Assembly (NCBI RefSeq): GCF_014655295.1 | Contig: NZ_BNBI01000010.1 | Coordinates: 1 to 64,000, forward strand | Direction of reading: 5' to 3' | Length of the DNA: 64,000 nucleotides | Origin: Streptomyces fumanus | Lineage (GTDB): Bacteria > Actinomycetota > Actinomycetes > Streptomycetales > Streptomycetaceae | Shown: one piece after another, positions 50,839-60,328 of the stretch | How positions within the stretch are numbered: position 1 is the stretch's first letter | Layout of the letters: each line of letters begins with the position of its first letter | Translations under genes and position numbers: made by a program | Notes under the pieces: generated by a model | Seen by the model: only the letters and a program-made list of their open reading frames with translations | Database searches by the model: none | What the model was told of the DNA's origin: nothing

Positions 50839-50938
50839 GTCCCCACGGTCCTGGTCGGGGGGTGTTCGCGCAGGTGGGGCGGGGCCGAACGGATGTCGTA
50901 CAGGTATTCGAAGATGGGGGTATGGTGGAAGAGCTAGT

Positions 50939-50954
50939 TGGAACAGGCGTTCGA
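50939..50954. promoter_or_regulatory. LexA SOS box upstream of dnaE2
   Basis: TGGAAC-AGGC-GTTCGA matches the actinobacterial/Bacillus SOS box TCGAAC-NNNN-GTTCGA with one mismatch. It lies 35 bp upstream of the dnaE2 GTG, an ordinary operator position. LexA repression and DNA-damage induction of dnaE2 and the downstream gene are expected. Confidence 0.88.
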
Positions 50955-50989
50955 TAGGACGTGGAAGCTCATCAGTGCGGGAGGTGCGT

Positions 50990-53900
50990 GTGCCGGGATT
51001 CCCGCATCTGCACACCGTCTCCGGGTTCTCCCTGCGCCACGGCGCCTCGCACCCGGAGAGGCTGGCCGAGCGCGCCGCCGAGCGGGGCCTGGACGCCCTC
51101 GCCCTCACCGACCGCGACACCCTCGCGGGCACGGTCCGCTTCGCCAAGGCGTGCGCGAAGGAGGGCGTCCGCCCGCTGTTCGGCGCGGACCTGGCGGTGG
51201 CCGCCCCCGAGACCGGCCCCGGCCGCACCGACACCTCCGTACGCCGGGACCGGCGCCGCACCCCCGTGCGCGGCGGCGCCTTCATCGACGAGTCGGCCCA
51301 GCGCGTCACCTTCCTCGCCCGGGACGGCGCCCGGGGCTGGGCCGACCTGTGCCGGCTGGTCTCCGCCGCCCACCGCAACCCCGGCACCCCCCTGCTGGCC
51401 TGGCCCGACAACCACGCCGACGGCCTGACCGTGCTGCTCGGCCCCGACTCCGAGGTCGGCCGCGCCCTCGCCGCCGGCCGCCCCGACCGCGCGGCGCGGC
51501 TCCTCGCGCCCTGGCGGGAGGTGTACGGCGACGCCCTGCGGCTGGAGGCCGTCTGGCACGGCCGGACCGGCACCGGCCCCGGCTCCCTGCGGCTGGCCGC
51601 CCGTACCGTGGGCTTCGCCGCCGAGCAGGGCGTCCGGCCGGTGCTGACCAACGCCGTCCGGTACGCCGACCCCGGCCAGGGCCCGGTCGCCGACGTGCTG
51701 GACGCCGCCCGCCGCCTGGTCCCGCTCGGCGTCACCGGGGAACGGGACTCCGGCGAGGCGTGGCTGAAGGACACCGCCGCCATGACCGGGGCCGCCGAGC
51801 GGATCGTCGAGGCGGCCGGCTTCCGGCGCGACACCGCCCACCGCCTCCTGGAGCAGACCCGGGCGACGGCCGCCGCGTGCCTGGTCGACCCCGAGGACGA
51901 CCTCGGCATGGGCACCGTCCACTTCCCCGAACCGCACCTTGTCGGCGCCGGGCACCGCACCGCCCAGCGGGCGCTGGCCTCCCGGGCGGCGGCGGGGATG
52001 ATCCGCAAGGGGTACGACCGGCGGCGCGGCTACTGGGAGCGGATGCACCACGAGCTGGACATCATCGCCCACCACGGCTTCGCCTCCTACTTCCTCACCG
52101 TCGCCCAGGTGGTGGACGACGTACGGGACATGGGCATCCGGGTCGCCGCGCGCGGCTCCGGCGCCGGTTCGCTCGTCAACCACCTCCTGGGCATCGCGCA
52201 CGCCGACCCGGTCGAGCACGGGCTGCTGATGGAACGGTTCCTCTCCAAGGAGCGGGTGGTCCTGCCCGACATCGACATCGACGTGGAGTCCGCCCGCCGC
52301 CTGGAGGTCTACCGCGCGATCATCGGCCGGTTCGGCGCCGAGCGGGTGGCGACCGTCGCGATGCCGGAGACGTACCGGGTCCGGCACGCCATCCGGGACG
52401 TGGGCGCCGCGCTGTCCATGGACCCGGCCGAGATCGACCGGGTCGCCAAGTCCTTCCCGCACATCCGGGCCCGCGACGCCCGCGCGGCCCTGGCGGAACT
52501 GCCCGAACTGCGGAAGCTGGCGGGCGAGCAGGAGAAGTACGGCAGGCTCTGGGAGCTGGTCGAGGCCCTCGACGCCCTCCCGCGCGGCATCGCCATGCAC
52601 CCCTGCGGCGTGCTGCTCTCCGACGCCTCCCTGCTCTCCCGTACGCCGGTCATGCCGACCAGCGGCGAGGGGTTCCCCATGGCCCAGTTCGACAAGGACG
52701 ACGTGGAGGACCTCGGGCTGCTCAAGCTGGACGTGCTGGGCGTGCGGATGCAGTCGGCGATGGCGCACGCGGTCGCCGAGGTGAAGCGGGCGACGGGCAC
52801 CGAGGTGGACCTGGACGCCGTACCGGACGGCGACCCGGCGACGTACGCGCTGATCCGGTCCACGGAGACGCTGGGCTGCTTCCAGATCGAGTCGCCGGGC
52901 CAGCGGGACCTGGTCGGCCGGCTCCAGCCCTCGACCTTCCACGACCTCGTGGTGGACATCTCCCTCTTCCGCCCCGGCCCGGTCGCCGCCGACATGGTGC
53001 GCCCCTTCATCGAGGCGCGGCACGGGCGGGCGCCGGTGCGCTACCCGCACCCGGACCTGGCCCAGCCGCTGGCGAGCACCTGCGGGGTCGTCGTCTTCCA
53101 CGAGCAGGTCATCGACATCGTGGCCATCATGACCGGCTGCGGGCGCGGCGAGGCGGACCGGGTGCGGCGCGGGCTGTCCGACCCGGAGTCGCAGGGGCGG
53201 ATCAAGGTGTGGTTCGCGCAGCACGCCGCGGCGAACGGGTACGACGCCGAGACGATCGGGCGGACCTGGGAGATCGTCGAGGCGTTCGGGTCGTACGGCT
53301 TCTGCAAGGCGCACGCGGTCGCCTTCGCGGTGCCGACGTACCAGTCGGCGTGGCTGAAGGCCCACCACCCGGCCGCCTTCTACGCCGGGCTGCTCACCCA
53401 CGACCCCGGTATGTACCCCAAGCGGCTGCTGCTGGCGGACGCGCGGCGGCGCGGGGTGCCGATCCTGCCGCTGGACGTGAACAAGTCGGGGGTCGCCCAC
53501 CGGATCGAACTGGTGTCTGAATCAGGGGTGTGGGGACTGCGGCTGGCCCTCTCCGACGTGCACGGCATCAGCGAGGCCGAGGCGGACCGGATCGCCGCCG
53601 GACAGCCGTACGCCTCCCTGCTCGACTTCTGGGAGCGGGCCCGGCCCAGCCGCCCGCTGGCCGGCCGCCTCGCCCAGGTCGGCGCGCTCGACGCGTTCGG
53701 CGCCAACCGCCGCGACCTGCAACTGCACCTGACCGAACTGCACCGGGGCGCCCGCGGCGGACGCGGCGACCAGCTCCCCCTGTCCGGCGGCCGGCGGACG
53801 GCGAAGGCCGGGCTGCCCGACCTGACCTCGGAGGAGCGGCTCAGCGCCGAACTGGGCGTGCTGTCCATGGACGCCTCGCGCAACCTGATGGACGACCACC

Positions 53901-54502
53901 GCGCCTTCCTCGACGAGCTGGGCGTGCTGTCCGCGCGACGGCTGCGCGACGCCCGGCACGGGGAGACGGTGCTGGTCGCGGGGGCGAAGGCGGCCACGCA
54001 GACGCCCCCGGTCCGGTCCGGCCGGCGGGTCGTCTTCACCACCCTGGACGACGGCACCGGCCTGGTCGACCTCGCCTTCTTCGACGACTCCCACGACGCC
54101 TGCGCCCACACCGTCTTCCACTCCTGGCTGCTGCTGGTGCGCGGGGTGGTGCAGCGCCGCGGCCCGCGCAGCCTCAGCGTGGTGGGCGCCGCGGTCTGGA
54201 ACCTGGCCGAGCTGGTGGAGGTGCGGCGCCGGGAGGGCCTCGACGGAGTCGCGACCCTCCTGGCCGGGGGCAGCACCAGGGGCGACGGCACCGAGGACGG
54301 CCCCGCCCGGCGCCGGCTGGCCGGCTCCGACGGGCGGCCCGCGCCGGCCGGCTCCGCGGCGCCGGACGAGATGGAGCGCCGGCGGACCCTCCGTATGCCC
54401 ACGGGGTACGAGATGCACCCCTGGGCCGATCTGCGCCCCGCGGGCGAAGGGCCCGCGGTGGGAAGGAAGTTGTGGCACCAGAGTCCGGGGAGTGCGGGAT
54501 GA
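50990..54502 (+). CDS. dnaE2: Error-prone DNA polymerase III alpha subunit
   Basis: A 1170-residue DnaE2. PHP domain: FPHLHTVSGFSLRHGASHPE at the start, LALTDRDTLAG near residue 40. The polymerase palm has PDIDIDVE near residue 427 with the catalytic Asp pair. The fingers follow, then HhH and an OB-like region (VLVAGAKAATQTPPVRSGRRVVFTTLDDGTG, about 990-1040). GTG 50990 follows GGGAGG with 5 nt; GTG 50975/50984 would add three to five residues. Such enzymes do translesion synthesis under SOS. An SOS box lies at 50939-50954. The stop overlaps the next gene (ATGA), so the two act together. Confidence 0.93.
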   Translation: MPGFPHLHTVSGFSLRHGASHPERLAERAAERGLDALALTDRDTLAGTVRFAKACAKEGVRPLFGADLAVAAPETGPGRTDTSVRRDRRRTPVRGGAFIDESAQRVTFLARDGARGWADLCRLVSAAHRNPGTPLLAWPDNHADGLTVLLGPDSEVGRALAAGRPDRAARLLAPWREVYGDALRLEAVWHGRTGTGPGSLRLAARTVGFAAEQGVRPVLTNAVRYADPGQGPVADVLDAARRLVPLGVTGERDSGEAWLKDTAAMTGAAERIVEAAGFRRDTAHRLLEQTRATAAACLVDPEDDLGMGTVHFPEPHLVGAGHRTAQRALASRAAAGMIRKGYDRRRGYWERMHHELDIIAHHGFASYFLTVAQVVDDVRDMGIRVAARGSGAGSLVNHLLGIAHADPVEHGLLMERFLSKERVVLPDIDIDVESARRLEVYRAIIGRFGAERVATVAMPETYRVRHAIRDVGAALSMDPAEIDRVAKSFPHIRARDARAALAELPELRKLAGEQEKYGRLWELVEALDALPRGIAMHPCGVLLSDASLLSRTPVMPTSGEGFPMAQFDKDDVEDLGLLKLDVLGVRMQSAMAHAVAEVKRATGTEVDLDAVPDGDPATYALIRSTETLGCFQIESPGQRDLVGRLQPSTFHDLVVDISLFRPGPVAADMVRPFIEARHGRAPVRYPHPDLAQPLASTCGVVVFHEQVIDIVAIMTGCGRGEADRVRRGLSDPESQGRIKVWFAQHAAANGYDAETIGRTWEIVEAFGSYGFCKAHAVAFAVPTYQSAWLKAHHPAAFYAGLLTHDPGMYPKRLLLADARRRGVPILPLDVNKSGVAHRIELVSESGVWGLRLALSDVHGISEAEADRIAAGQPYASLLDFWERARPSRPLAGRLAQVGALDAFGANRRDLQLHLTELHRGARGGRGDQLPLSGGRRTAKAGLPDLTSEERLSAELGVLSMDASRNLMDDHRAFLDELGVLSARRLRDARHGETVLVAGAKAATQTPPVRSGRRVVFTTLDDGTGLVDLAFFDDSHDACAHTVFHSWLLLVRGVVQRRGPRSLSVVGAAVWNLAELVEVRRREGLDGVATLLAGGSTRGDGTEDGPARRRLAGSDGRPAPAGSAAPDEMERRRTLRMPTGYEMHPWADLRPAGEGPAVGRKLWHQSPGSAG

Positions 54503-55467
54503 CCATTCTCTGCGTACGTTTCCAGTTGCCGCCCCTGTACGAGGCGGCCCTGCCGGGGCTGCTCGGCCTGCTGGAGGAGTTCACGCCGGTCGTCGAGGCG
54601 CTGCCGCCGGACGGCGCGCTGGCCGATCTGCGGGGCGCCGAACGGTACTTCGGGCGCGACGCGGTGGAACTGGCGTCGGTGATCCGGGTCCGCGCCCTCG
54701 CCCTGCACGGCGTCGACTGCGCGATCGGCGCCGGGCCGGGCCCGATGCTGGCCCGCATGGCGCTGCGGGAGGCCCGGCCCGGCGCGACCCGCGCGGTGCC
54801 CGAGGGGGACGTGGCCGGCTTCCTCGCGGGCAAGCCCGTCGCCGCGCTGCCCGGCGTCGGCACCGCGACCGCCCGCACCCTGTGCGAGTACGGCCTCGAC
54901 ACCCTCGGCCGGGTCGCCGCCGCGCCCCTGTCCACCCTCCAGCGCCTGGTCGGCGCGCGGACCGGCCGCGAACTGCACGAGAAGGCCAACGGCGTCGACC
55001 GCGGCCGGGTCGTCCCCAACGGAATCTCCCGATCTCTGGCCACCGAACGCCCCTTCACCCGCGACGAGCTGGACCCCGAGCGGCACCGCCGCGCCCTGCT
55101 CTCGGCCACCGAGGAACTCGGCTCCCGGCTCCGCGCCCTGGACAAGGTCTGCCGCGTCCTCACCCTCACCGTGCGCTACGCCGACCGGTCGGCGACCGTC
55201 CGCACCCGCACCCTGCGGGAGCCGACCGCGCACTCGGCCGCCCTGACGGACGCGGCCCACGCGATGTACGAGGCGCTCGGCCTCCAGCGCGCCCGGGTCC
55301 GCGCCCTCGCCCTGCGCGCCGAGGACCTCACCCCCGCCGAACAGGCCACCCACCAGCTCACCTTCGACCCCGTGGACGAAAAGGTCCGCCGCATCGAACA
55401 GGTCGCGGACCGGGCCCGCGCACGGTTCGGCCCCCGGGCGGTGATGCCGGGGTCGCTGGCGGCCTAG
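54499..55467 (+). CDS. ImuB-like, probably catalytically inactive Y-family polymerase
   Basis: A 322-residue Y-family polymerase homologue translationally coupled to dnaE2 (ATGA). Palm, thumb (HhH PVAALPGVGTATARTLCEYGLDTLGRVAA, about 113-141) and little finger (LTLTVRYADRSATVRTRTL, TPAEQATHQLTFDP) are recognisable. The DinB active-site motifs are gone: the N-terminal DxDxFFA is CVRFQLPPL, and the SxDE motif region is LADLRGAERYFG with no acidic pair. ImuB of mycobacteria and proteobacteria also lacks these residues and acts as an adaptor for DnaE2. No ImuA' gene adjoins. It is shorter than ImuB, ending after the little finger without a beta-clamp-motif tail I can see. Confidence 0.82.
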   Translation: MTILCVRFQLPPLYEAALPGLLGLLEEFTPVVEALPPDGALADLRGAERYFGRDAVELASVIRVRALALHGVDCAIGAGPGPMLARMALREARPGATRAVPEGDVAGFLAGKPVAALPGVGTATARTLCEYGLDTLGRVAAAPLSTLQRLVGARTGRELHEKANGVDRGRVVPNGISRSLATERPFTRDELDPERHRRALLSATEELGSRLRALDKVCRVLTLTVRYADRSATVRTRTLREPTAHSAALTDAAHAMYEALGLQRARVRALALRAEDLTPAEQATHQLTFDPVDEKVRRIEQVADRARARFGPRAVMPGSLAA

Positions 55468-55481
55468 GGCCTGTCCCAGCG

Positions 55482-55530
55482 GGTGAGCCGGGTCTGTCCG
55501 CCCTGAGCCGGCGGACGGACCCGGCTCACC
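55482..55530. terminator. Large bidirectional terminator hairpin
   Basis: A 21-bp stem (55482-55502 with 55510-55530) has GGTGAGCCGGGTC pairing with GACCCGGCTCAC plus an inner GTCCGCC/GGCGGAC part and one G-U pair, with a 7-nt loop. It separates the convergent polymerase and LPMO genes. Confidence 0.88.
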
Positions 55531-55532
55531 GG

Positions 55533-56570
55533 TCAGCGGGCGCGGGTGGCGCGGCGGCGGACCGAGGCGAAGAGGGCGGCGGCGCCGAGGGCCAGGGCGG
55601 CGGCGCCGCCGACGGCGAGGTACGGGGTGCCGCCGTCCCCGCCGGTCTCGGCGAGGGCCGCCCCGGCACCCGCGGCCCTCGGCCGGTCGGGCGCGGCGGC
55701 CGTCTCGTCGGCCGGGGTCCCCGGGGCGGTCGTCGGGTCGGTGGTCGGGTCGGTCGTCGTGGTGGCGTCCTGGTCGCCGTGGCCGTGGTGCTCGACCGTC
55801 GACTGGCCGGCACCGGCCGCGATCTGTGCGTCGGAGGGGGCGGAGGCCGCCGGGGCGGCGCTCGCGGGGGTCCCGCCGGGTGCGTCGGTCGCGTCGGGTG
55901 CGCCGGTCGCCGTGCCGGTGCCGCTCCCGGCGGCGGTGCCCGTGCCGGCGAAGGCGATGTCCGAGCAGGAGTAGAACGCCTCCGGGCTGTCCGAGCGCTG
56001 CCAGACCGTGTACAGCAGGTGCCTGCCGGTGCGCTCGGGCAGGGTGCCCGGGAAGGTGTAGAAGCCGCCCGAGGCGACCGGGTCGGTGACCGTCGCCACC
56101 GGCGCGGACAGGTCGAGGTCGCTCCAGGCCGGCGGCCGGGCCGGGTCGTAGCCGGGCTTGGTGATGTACACCTTGAAGGTGCCCTTGTGCGGGGCGGTCA
56201 CCCGGTACTTGAACACGTACGCGCCGCTGTCCACCGGCGTCGCCGGCCAGTCGGCGCGGGCCAGGTCCAGGCCCTTGAACTCCGGGTCGCCGGCGCTGCA
56301 CAGCTCGCCGTCCGGGATGCGCTCCTGGTGCCGGCCGGCCGCGTCGCCGATGCGGATGCCGTTCCAGTCGTAGAGCGCCTGGGTGCCGCCCGCCGCGACC
56401 GCCGCCCGGCACGCCGCCGAGTCCGGGCTCTCCGGCCCCTCGGCGTAGCACTGGGCGACCCGGCTGACCGGGTCGCCCAGCGAGCCGTGCGCGAAGGCCG
56501 GCGCGGCACTCAGGGCGAGGGGGACGGCGCCGAGCACGGCGACGGCGGCGGCCCTGCGGGGTGCGGGCAT
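55533..56570 (-). CDS. Sortase-anchored AA10 lytic polysaccharide monooxygenase
   Basis: A 345-residue precursor. A signal peptide ends SAAPAFA before HGSLGDPVSRV, giving the N-terminal His of the copper histidine brace. The AA10 domain (about 28-200) has DWNGIRIGDAAG, FKYRVTAPHKGTFKVYITKPGYDP and the second His in GRHLLYTVWQRSD. A Thr/Ala/Pro/Asp-rich linker (205-300) leads to LAETGG, a hydrophobic helix and RRRATRAR, which is the LAxTG class-E sorting signal. The enzyme should be linked to the cell wall and oxidatively cleave chitin or cellulose; the substrate is not decided by sequence. Confidence 0.92.
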   Translation of the reverse strand: MPAPRRAAAVAVLGAVPLALSAAPAFAHGSLGDPVSRVAQCYAEGPESPDSAACRAAVAAGGTQALYDWNGIRIGDAAGRHQERIPDGELCSAGDPEFKGLDLARADWPATPVDSGAYVFKYRVTAPHKGTFKVYITKPGYDPARPPAWSDLDLSAPVATVTDPVASGGFYTFPGTLPERTGRHLLYTVWQRSDSPEAFYSCSDIAFAGTGTAAGSGTGTATGAPDATDAPGGTPASAAPAASAPSDAQIAAGAGQSTVEHHGHGDQDATTTTDPTTDPTTAPGTPADETAAAPDRPRAAGAGAALAETGGDGGTPYLAVGGAAALALGAAALFASVRRRATRAR

Positions 56571-56767
56571 GGGAACTCCTCGGAAACGGTCGAACGGTCG
56601 CTTGCCGCGGGGGCGGCGGAGGCCGGAACCCGTGGGGGTGATCAGCAAGCTAGACCGAGGAGACCGGGAAAACGCCCGCTCGGGGCGGGCGACGGAGATC
56701 CTTATGGCCGCGTTAAGGGAGTGCTCAGGCTGCGCTCAGGTAACCGCGCGGGGCGGGGCGGGGCGGG

Positions 56768-56902
56768 TCAGCCGTCCGGCCACCAGGTGCGGGCGATGTC
56801 CTTGCGGACCTCGGGCCGGCCGGCCGGGCGCTCGTCGGACTCCTCGCGGACCCGGCGGGAGTCCGTCGACTTCAGGGGCTTCTGCACGGTCACACGGCGC
56901 AT
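56768..56902 (-). CDS. Small conserved-type protein, 44 residues
   Basis: A short frame that reads MRRVTVQKPLKSTDSRRVRE... and ends RKDIARTWWPDG. AAGGAGG lies 6 nt upstream of the ATG, one of the best ribosome binding sites in the window, so translation is very likely. The product is basic and hydrophilic with a Trp-Trp pair near the C-terminus. No function can be assigned. It is flanked by 197 bp to the LPMO gene and by a repeat-containing gap to the GntR gene. Confidence 0.7.
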   Translation of the reverse strand: MRRVTVQKPLKSTDSRRVREESDERPAGRPEVRKDIARTWWPDG

Positions 56903-56984
56903 GGCTGCCTCCTTACGAGCCCACCGGGTTCCGTGTTCTCACGGAGGTAGACCCTTTTCGCGAGAGTTCCTCATCGTCACAGCC

Positions 56985-57032
56985 CTGTCAGTGGCGGCGG
57001 TCACGATGCGGCTGTCAGTGGTGCCTGTCACT
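56985..57032. repeat. CTGTCAGTGG direct repeats
   Basis: CTGTCAGTGG occurs at 56985-56994 and 57012-57021, 27 bp apart, with a partial CTGTCACT at 57025-57032. They lie in the divergent gap between the 44-residue gene and the GntR gene and may be regulator sites or a dispersed short element. Confidence 0.45.
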
Positions 57033-57169
57033 CTTCATGGCGGTACGTCACCGCGTGGTCACAATCGGGCGCTCACGGGCCTCCGTCGCGAACGATCGTC
57101 GGCCGTTGCAGGTGTCGTTGCCCGTGATCGCCTCCCGGTAATCCGCCGCGGGTACGGGAGAATCGGTCC

Positions 57170-57538
57170 GTGACCCTGAAGATCCGTATCCATGACGGCG
57201 CACCGCCCTACGAGCAGGTGCGCGCCCAGATCTCCGAGCAGGCGCGGTCCGGAGCGCTGCCGGTCGGGTACCGGCTGCCGACCGTGCGGGGCCTGGCCGA
57301 GTCGCTGGGGCTGGCCGCGAACACGGTCGCCAAGGCGTACCGGGCGCTGGAGGCGGACGGGGTGATCGAGACGCGGGGGCGCAACGGCACGTTCGTCGCC
57401 GCGGCGGGCTCGGCGGCCGAGCGGGAGGTGGCGTCCGACGCGGAGGGGTTCGCGGTGCGGGCCCGGCGGCTGGGGGTGTCGGAGGAGGCGGCGCTGGCCG
57501 CCGTACGGGACGCGCTGCGCGCGGCTTATGGGGGGTGA
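57170..57538 (+). CDS. GntR family (YtrA-type) transcriptional regulator
   Basis: A 122-residue regulator: winged HTH of residues 8-75 (APPYEQVRAQISEQARSGALPVGYRLPTVRGLAESLGLAANTVAKAYRALEADGVIETRGRNGTFV) plus a short C-terminal helical dimer part. The lack of a large effector domain places it in the YtrA group, which often controls ABC transporters. No such operon adjoins; it may autoregulate through the sites in its upstream gap. GTG 57170 is used. Confidence 0.9.
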   Translation: MTLKIRIHDGAPPYEQVRAQISEQARSGALPVGYRLPTVRGLAESLGLAANTVAKAYRALEADGVIETRGRNGTFVAAAGSAAEREVASDAEGFAVRARRLGVSEEAALAAVRDALRAAYGG

Positions 57539-57543
57539 GGGCC

Positions 57544-57590
57544 GGGTGCGGGTGTGTGGGGGGGGCTGGTCGCGCGGTTCCCCGCGCCCC
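57544..57590. repeat. Dispersed GC-rich intergenic element, copy B
   Basis: Begins GGGTGCGGGTG, contains GGGCTGGTCGCGCGG and ends TTCCCCGCGCCCC, matching copy A at 10039-10082 in both ends. It fills the gap between the GntR gene and the DUF72 gene. Confidence 0.65.
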
Positions 57591-58345
57591 TACGAGGGCG
57601 TGCGGGTGACCGTCAGACCCGCGGTCCGGGCCAGGCCGGCGAAGGCGATGGCGTCGTGGACCGCCGCGGCGTTCGGGTCGTTGTTGAAGTACGCGTAGAC
57701 GTCCTGGCCGTCGGGCCAGGTCGTGCCGATGCGGGTGACCCAGGTCGACAGGGAGCGGCGGCCGTAGCGGGGCCAGTCGGCGGTGCGGCCCTGGTGGAAG
57801 CGGACGTAACCCCAGTCGGCGGTGCGCCACAGCGGCGTGACCGGGCGGGCGCGCACATCGGCCCAGCACAGGGCCGCGTTCCGGGCGGTGAGGACGTCGC
57901 GCACCTCCGGCGTCCACCAGGAGTCGTGCCGGGGCTCCACCGCGACCCGGACGTGCGCCGGGAAGCAGCCGAGGCAGGCGTCCAGCAGACCCGGGTCGGC
58001 GCGCAGGGTGGGCGGGAGCTGGAGCAGCACCGGCCCGAGCCGGTCGCCGAGCCCGCCCGCGTGGGCCAGCAGCCGCCGCACCGGTTCCCCGGGGTCCCGC
58101 AGCCGCTTGACATGGGTCAGGAACCGGCTCGCCTTGACCGCGACGACGAAGTCCCCCGGCACCCGCTCCCGCCACGCCGCGAACGTCTCCGGCGCCGGCA
58201 GCCGGTAGAACGCGTTGTTCACCTCGACCGTCGCGAAGCCCGCCGCGTACTCCTCCAGCCACCGCCGCACCGGCAGCCCGGCCGGGTACAGCACGCCCCG
58301 CCAGTCCCGGTACTGCCAGCCCGACGTGCCGACGAACAGGGTCAT
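57590..58345 (-). CDS. DUF72 domain protein
   Basis: A 251-residue protein of the YecE/DUF72 (TIM-barrel) family: MTLFVGTSGWQYRDWRGVLYP at the N-terminus, FATVEVNNAFYRLPAPETFAAWRERVPGDFVVAVKASRFLTHVKRLRD, RFHQGR-like WGYVRFHQGRTADWPRYG and the C-terminal DVYAYFNNDPNAAAVHDA. The family is conserved and of unknown biochemical role. The ATG at 58345 has only a short G-run before it; ATG 58354, three codons upstream, is an alternative. 17 bp from the AAA gene behind it. Confidence 0.9.
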   Translation of the reverse strand: MTLFVGTSGWQYRDWRGVLYPAGLPVRRWLEEYAAGFATVEVNNAFYRLPAPETFAAWRERVPGDFVVAVKASRFLTHVKRLRDPGEPVRRLLAHAGGLGDRLGPVLLQLPPTLRADPGLLDACLGCFPAHVRVAVEPRHDSWWTPEVRDVLTARNAALCWADVRARPVTPLWRTADWGYVRFHQGRTADWPRYGRRSLSTWVTRIGTTWPDGQDVYAYFNNDPNAAAVHDAIAFAGLARTAGLTVTRTPS

Positions 58346-58362
58346 ACCCCCCATCAAAGCAG

Positions 58363-59460
<1,098 letters not shown>

Positions 59461-59527
59461 ACCGCCATGATCCGGCACGGGGACGGCGCGTGCACCCGGT
59501 TTCCCCGGGACCCGCCCGCCCCCGCGC

Positions 59528-60328
59528 TCAGGCGTCCGCGCCGCGCGTCCGGCCGCGCAGTCGCCGGGCCCGGCGGACCACGGCGTACCCCTTGGTCAGG
59601 GCCCGGTCCCGGGCGAAGGCACGGGCGATCCCGCGGCCCTCAAGCAGCCGGGCGAACTCCTCCGCCCCCGTGGTCCGGCGCACCGTCAGACGGCGCAGCG
59701 CGTACGGGCCCTGGGCGCGGCGGGCCGGCCCGTTGCCCACGGCGAGGGCCTGCGCGTACCCCGTCTCCCGGACCGCCGCGCGCACCCGGCGGTCGGAGTA
59801 GCCGTACGGGTACGCGAACGAGGCCGGGGCGGTGCCCAGGTGGCCGGTGAGGATCTCCCGGCAGCGGATCAGCTCGTGGCGCAGAGCGCCGGTGCCGAGC
59901 TGGTCGAGCTGGGGGTGGGTGTGGCTGTGCCCGCCGATCTCCACGCCGGCCCCGGCGAGCGCGCGGACCTGGTCCCAGTCGAGCATGGTGTCCAGGGCGC
60001 CGCCGGTGCCGTACGGGCCGCGGAGCCAGCCGGTGGTGACGAACAGGGTGGCCGGGAAGCCGTGCGCGGCCAGCACGGGCAGGGCGTGGCGGTGCACGCC
60101 CTCGTAGCCGTCGTCGAAGGTGATCAGCACCGGGCGGCGCGGCAGCGGACGGCCGCTCCGCCAGGCCCCGGCCAGGTCGGCGGTGGTCACCGGGGTCAGC
60201 CCCCGCTCGGCCACCGCCGCCATTTGCTCCGCGAACGCCCGGGGGGTCACCGACAGCGCCCGGGTGGCGTCCGCCGGCTCGTCCGCGACGGCGTGGTACA
60301 TCAGCACCGGCACGGCGGCCTCACCCAT
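59528..60328 (-). CDS. Polysaccharide deacetylase family protein
   Basis: A 266-residue NodB-fold carbohydrate esterase. LMYHAVADEP, PVLITFDDGYEGVHRHALPVL (motif 1, catalytic base Asp and metal Asp), GGHSHTHPQLDQL (motif 2, two metal His) and ASFAYPYGYSD (motif 3) are in order. No signal peptide is evident, which is unusual for this family, so it may act in the cytoplasm or have an undetected anchor. GGAGGG lies 5 nt before the ATG. It overlaps the end of the second GT2 gene by 8 bp. Confidence 0.9.
   Translation of the reverse strand: MGEAAVPVLMYHAVADEPADATRALSVTPRAFAEQMAAVAERGLTPVTTADLAGAWRSGRPLPRRPVLITFDDGYEGVHRHALPVLAAHGFPATLFVTTGWLRGPYGTGGALDTMLDWDQVRALAGAGVEIGGHSHTHPQLDQLGTGALRHELIRCREILTGHLGTAPASFAYPYGYSDRRVRAAVRETGYAQALAVGNGPARRAQGPYALRRLTVRRTTGAEEFARLLEGRGIARAFARDRALTKGYAVVRRARRLRGRTRGADA

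Noticed and set aside
54499..55467. Ordinary active DNA polymerase IV (DinB)
   Set aside because: The N-terminal acidic motifs needed for catalysis are missing, so an ImuB-like adaptor is a better call.
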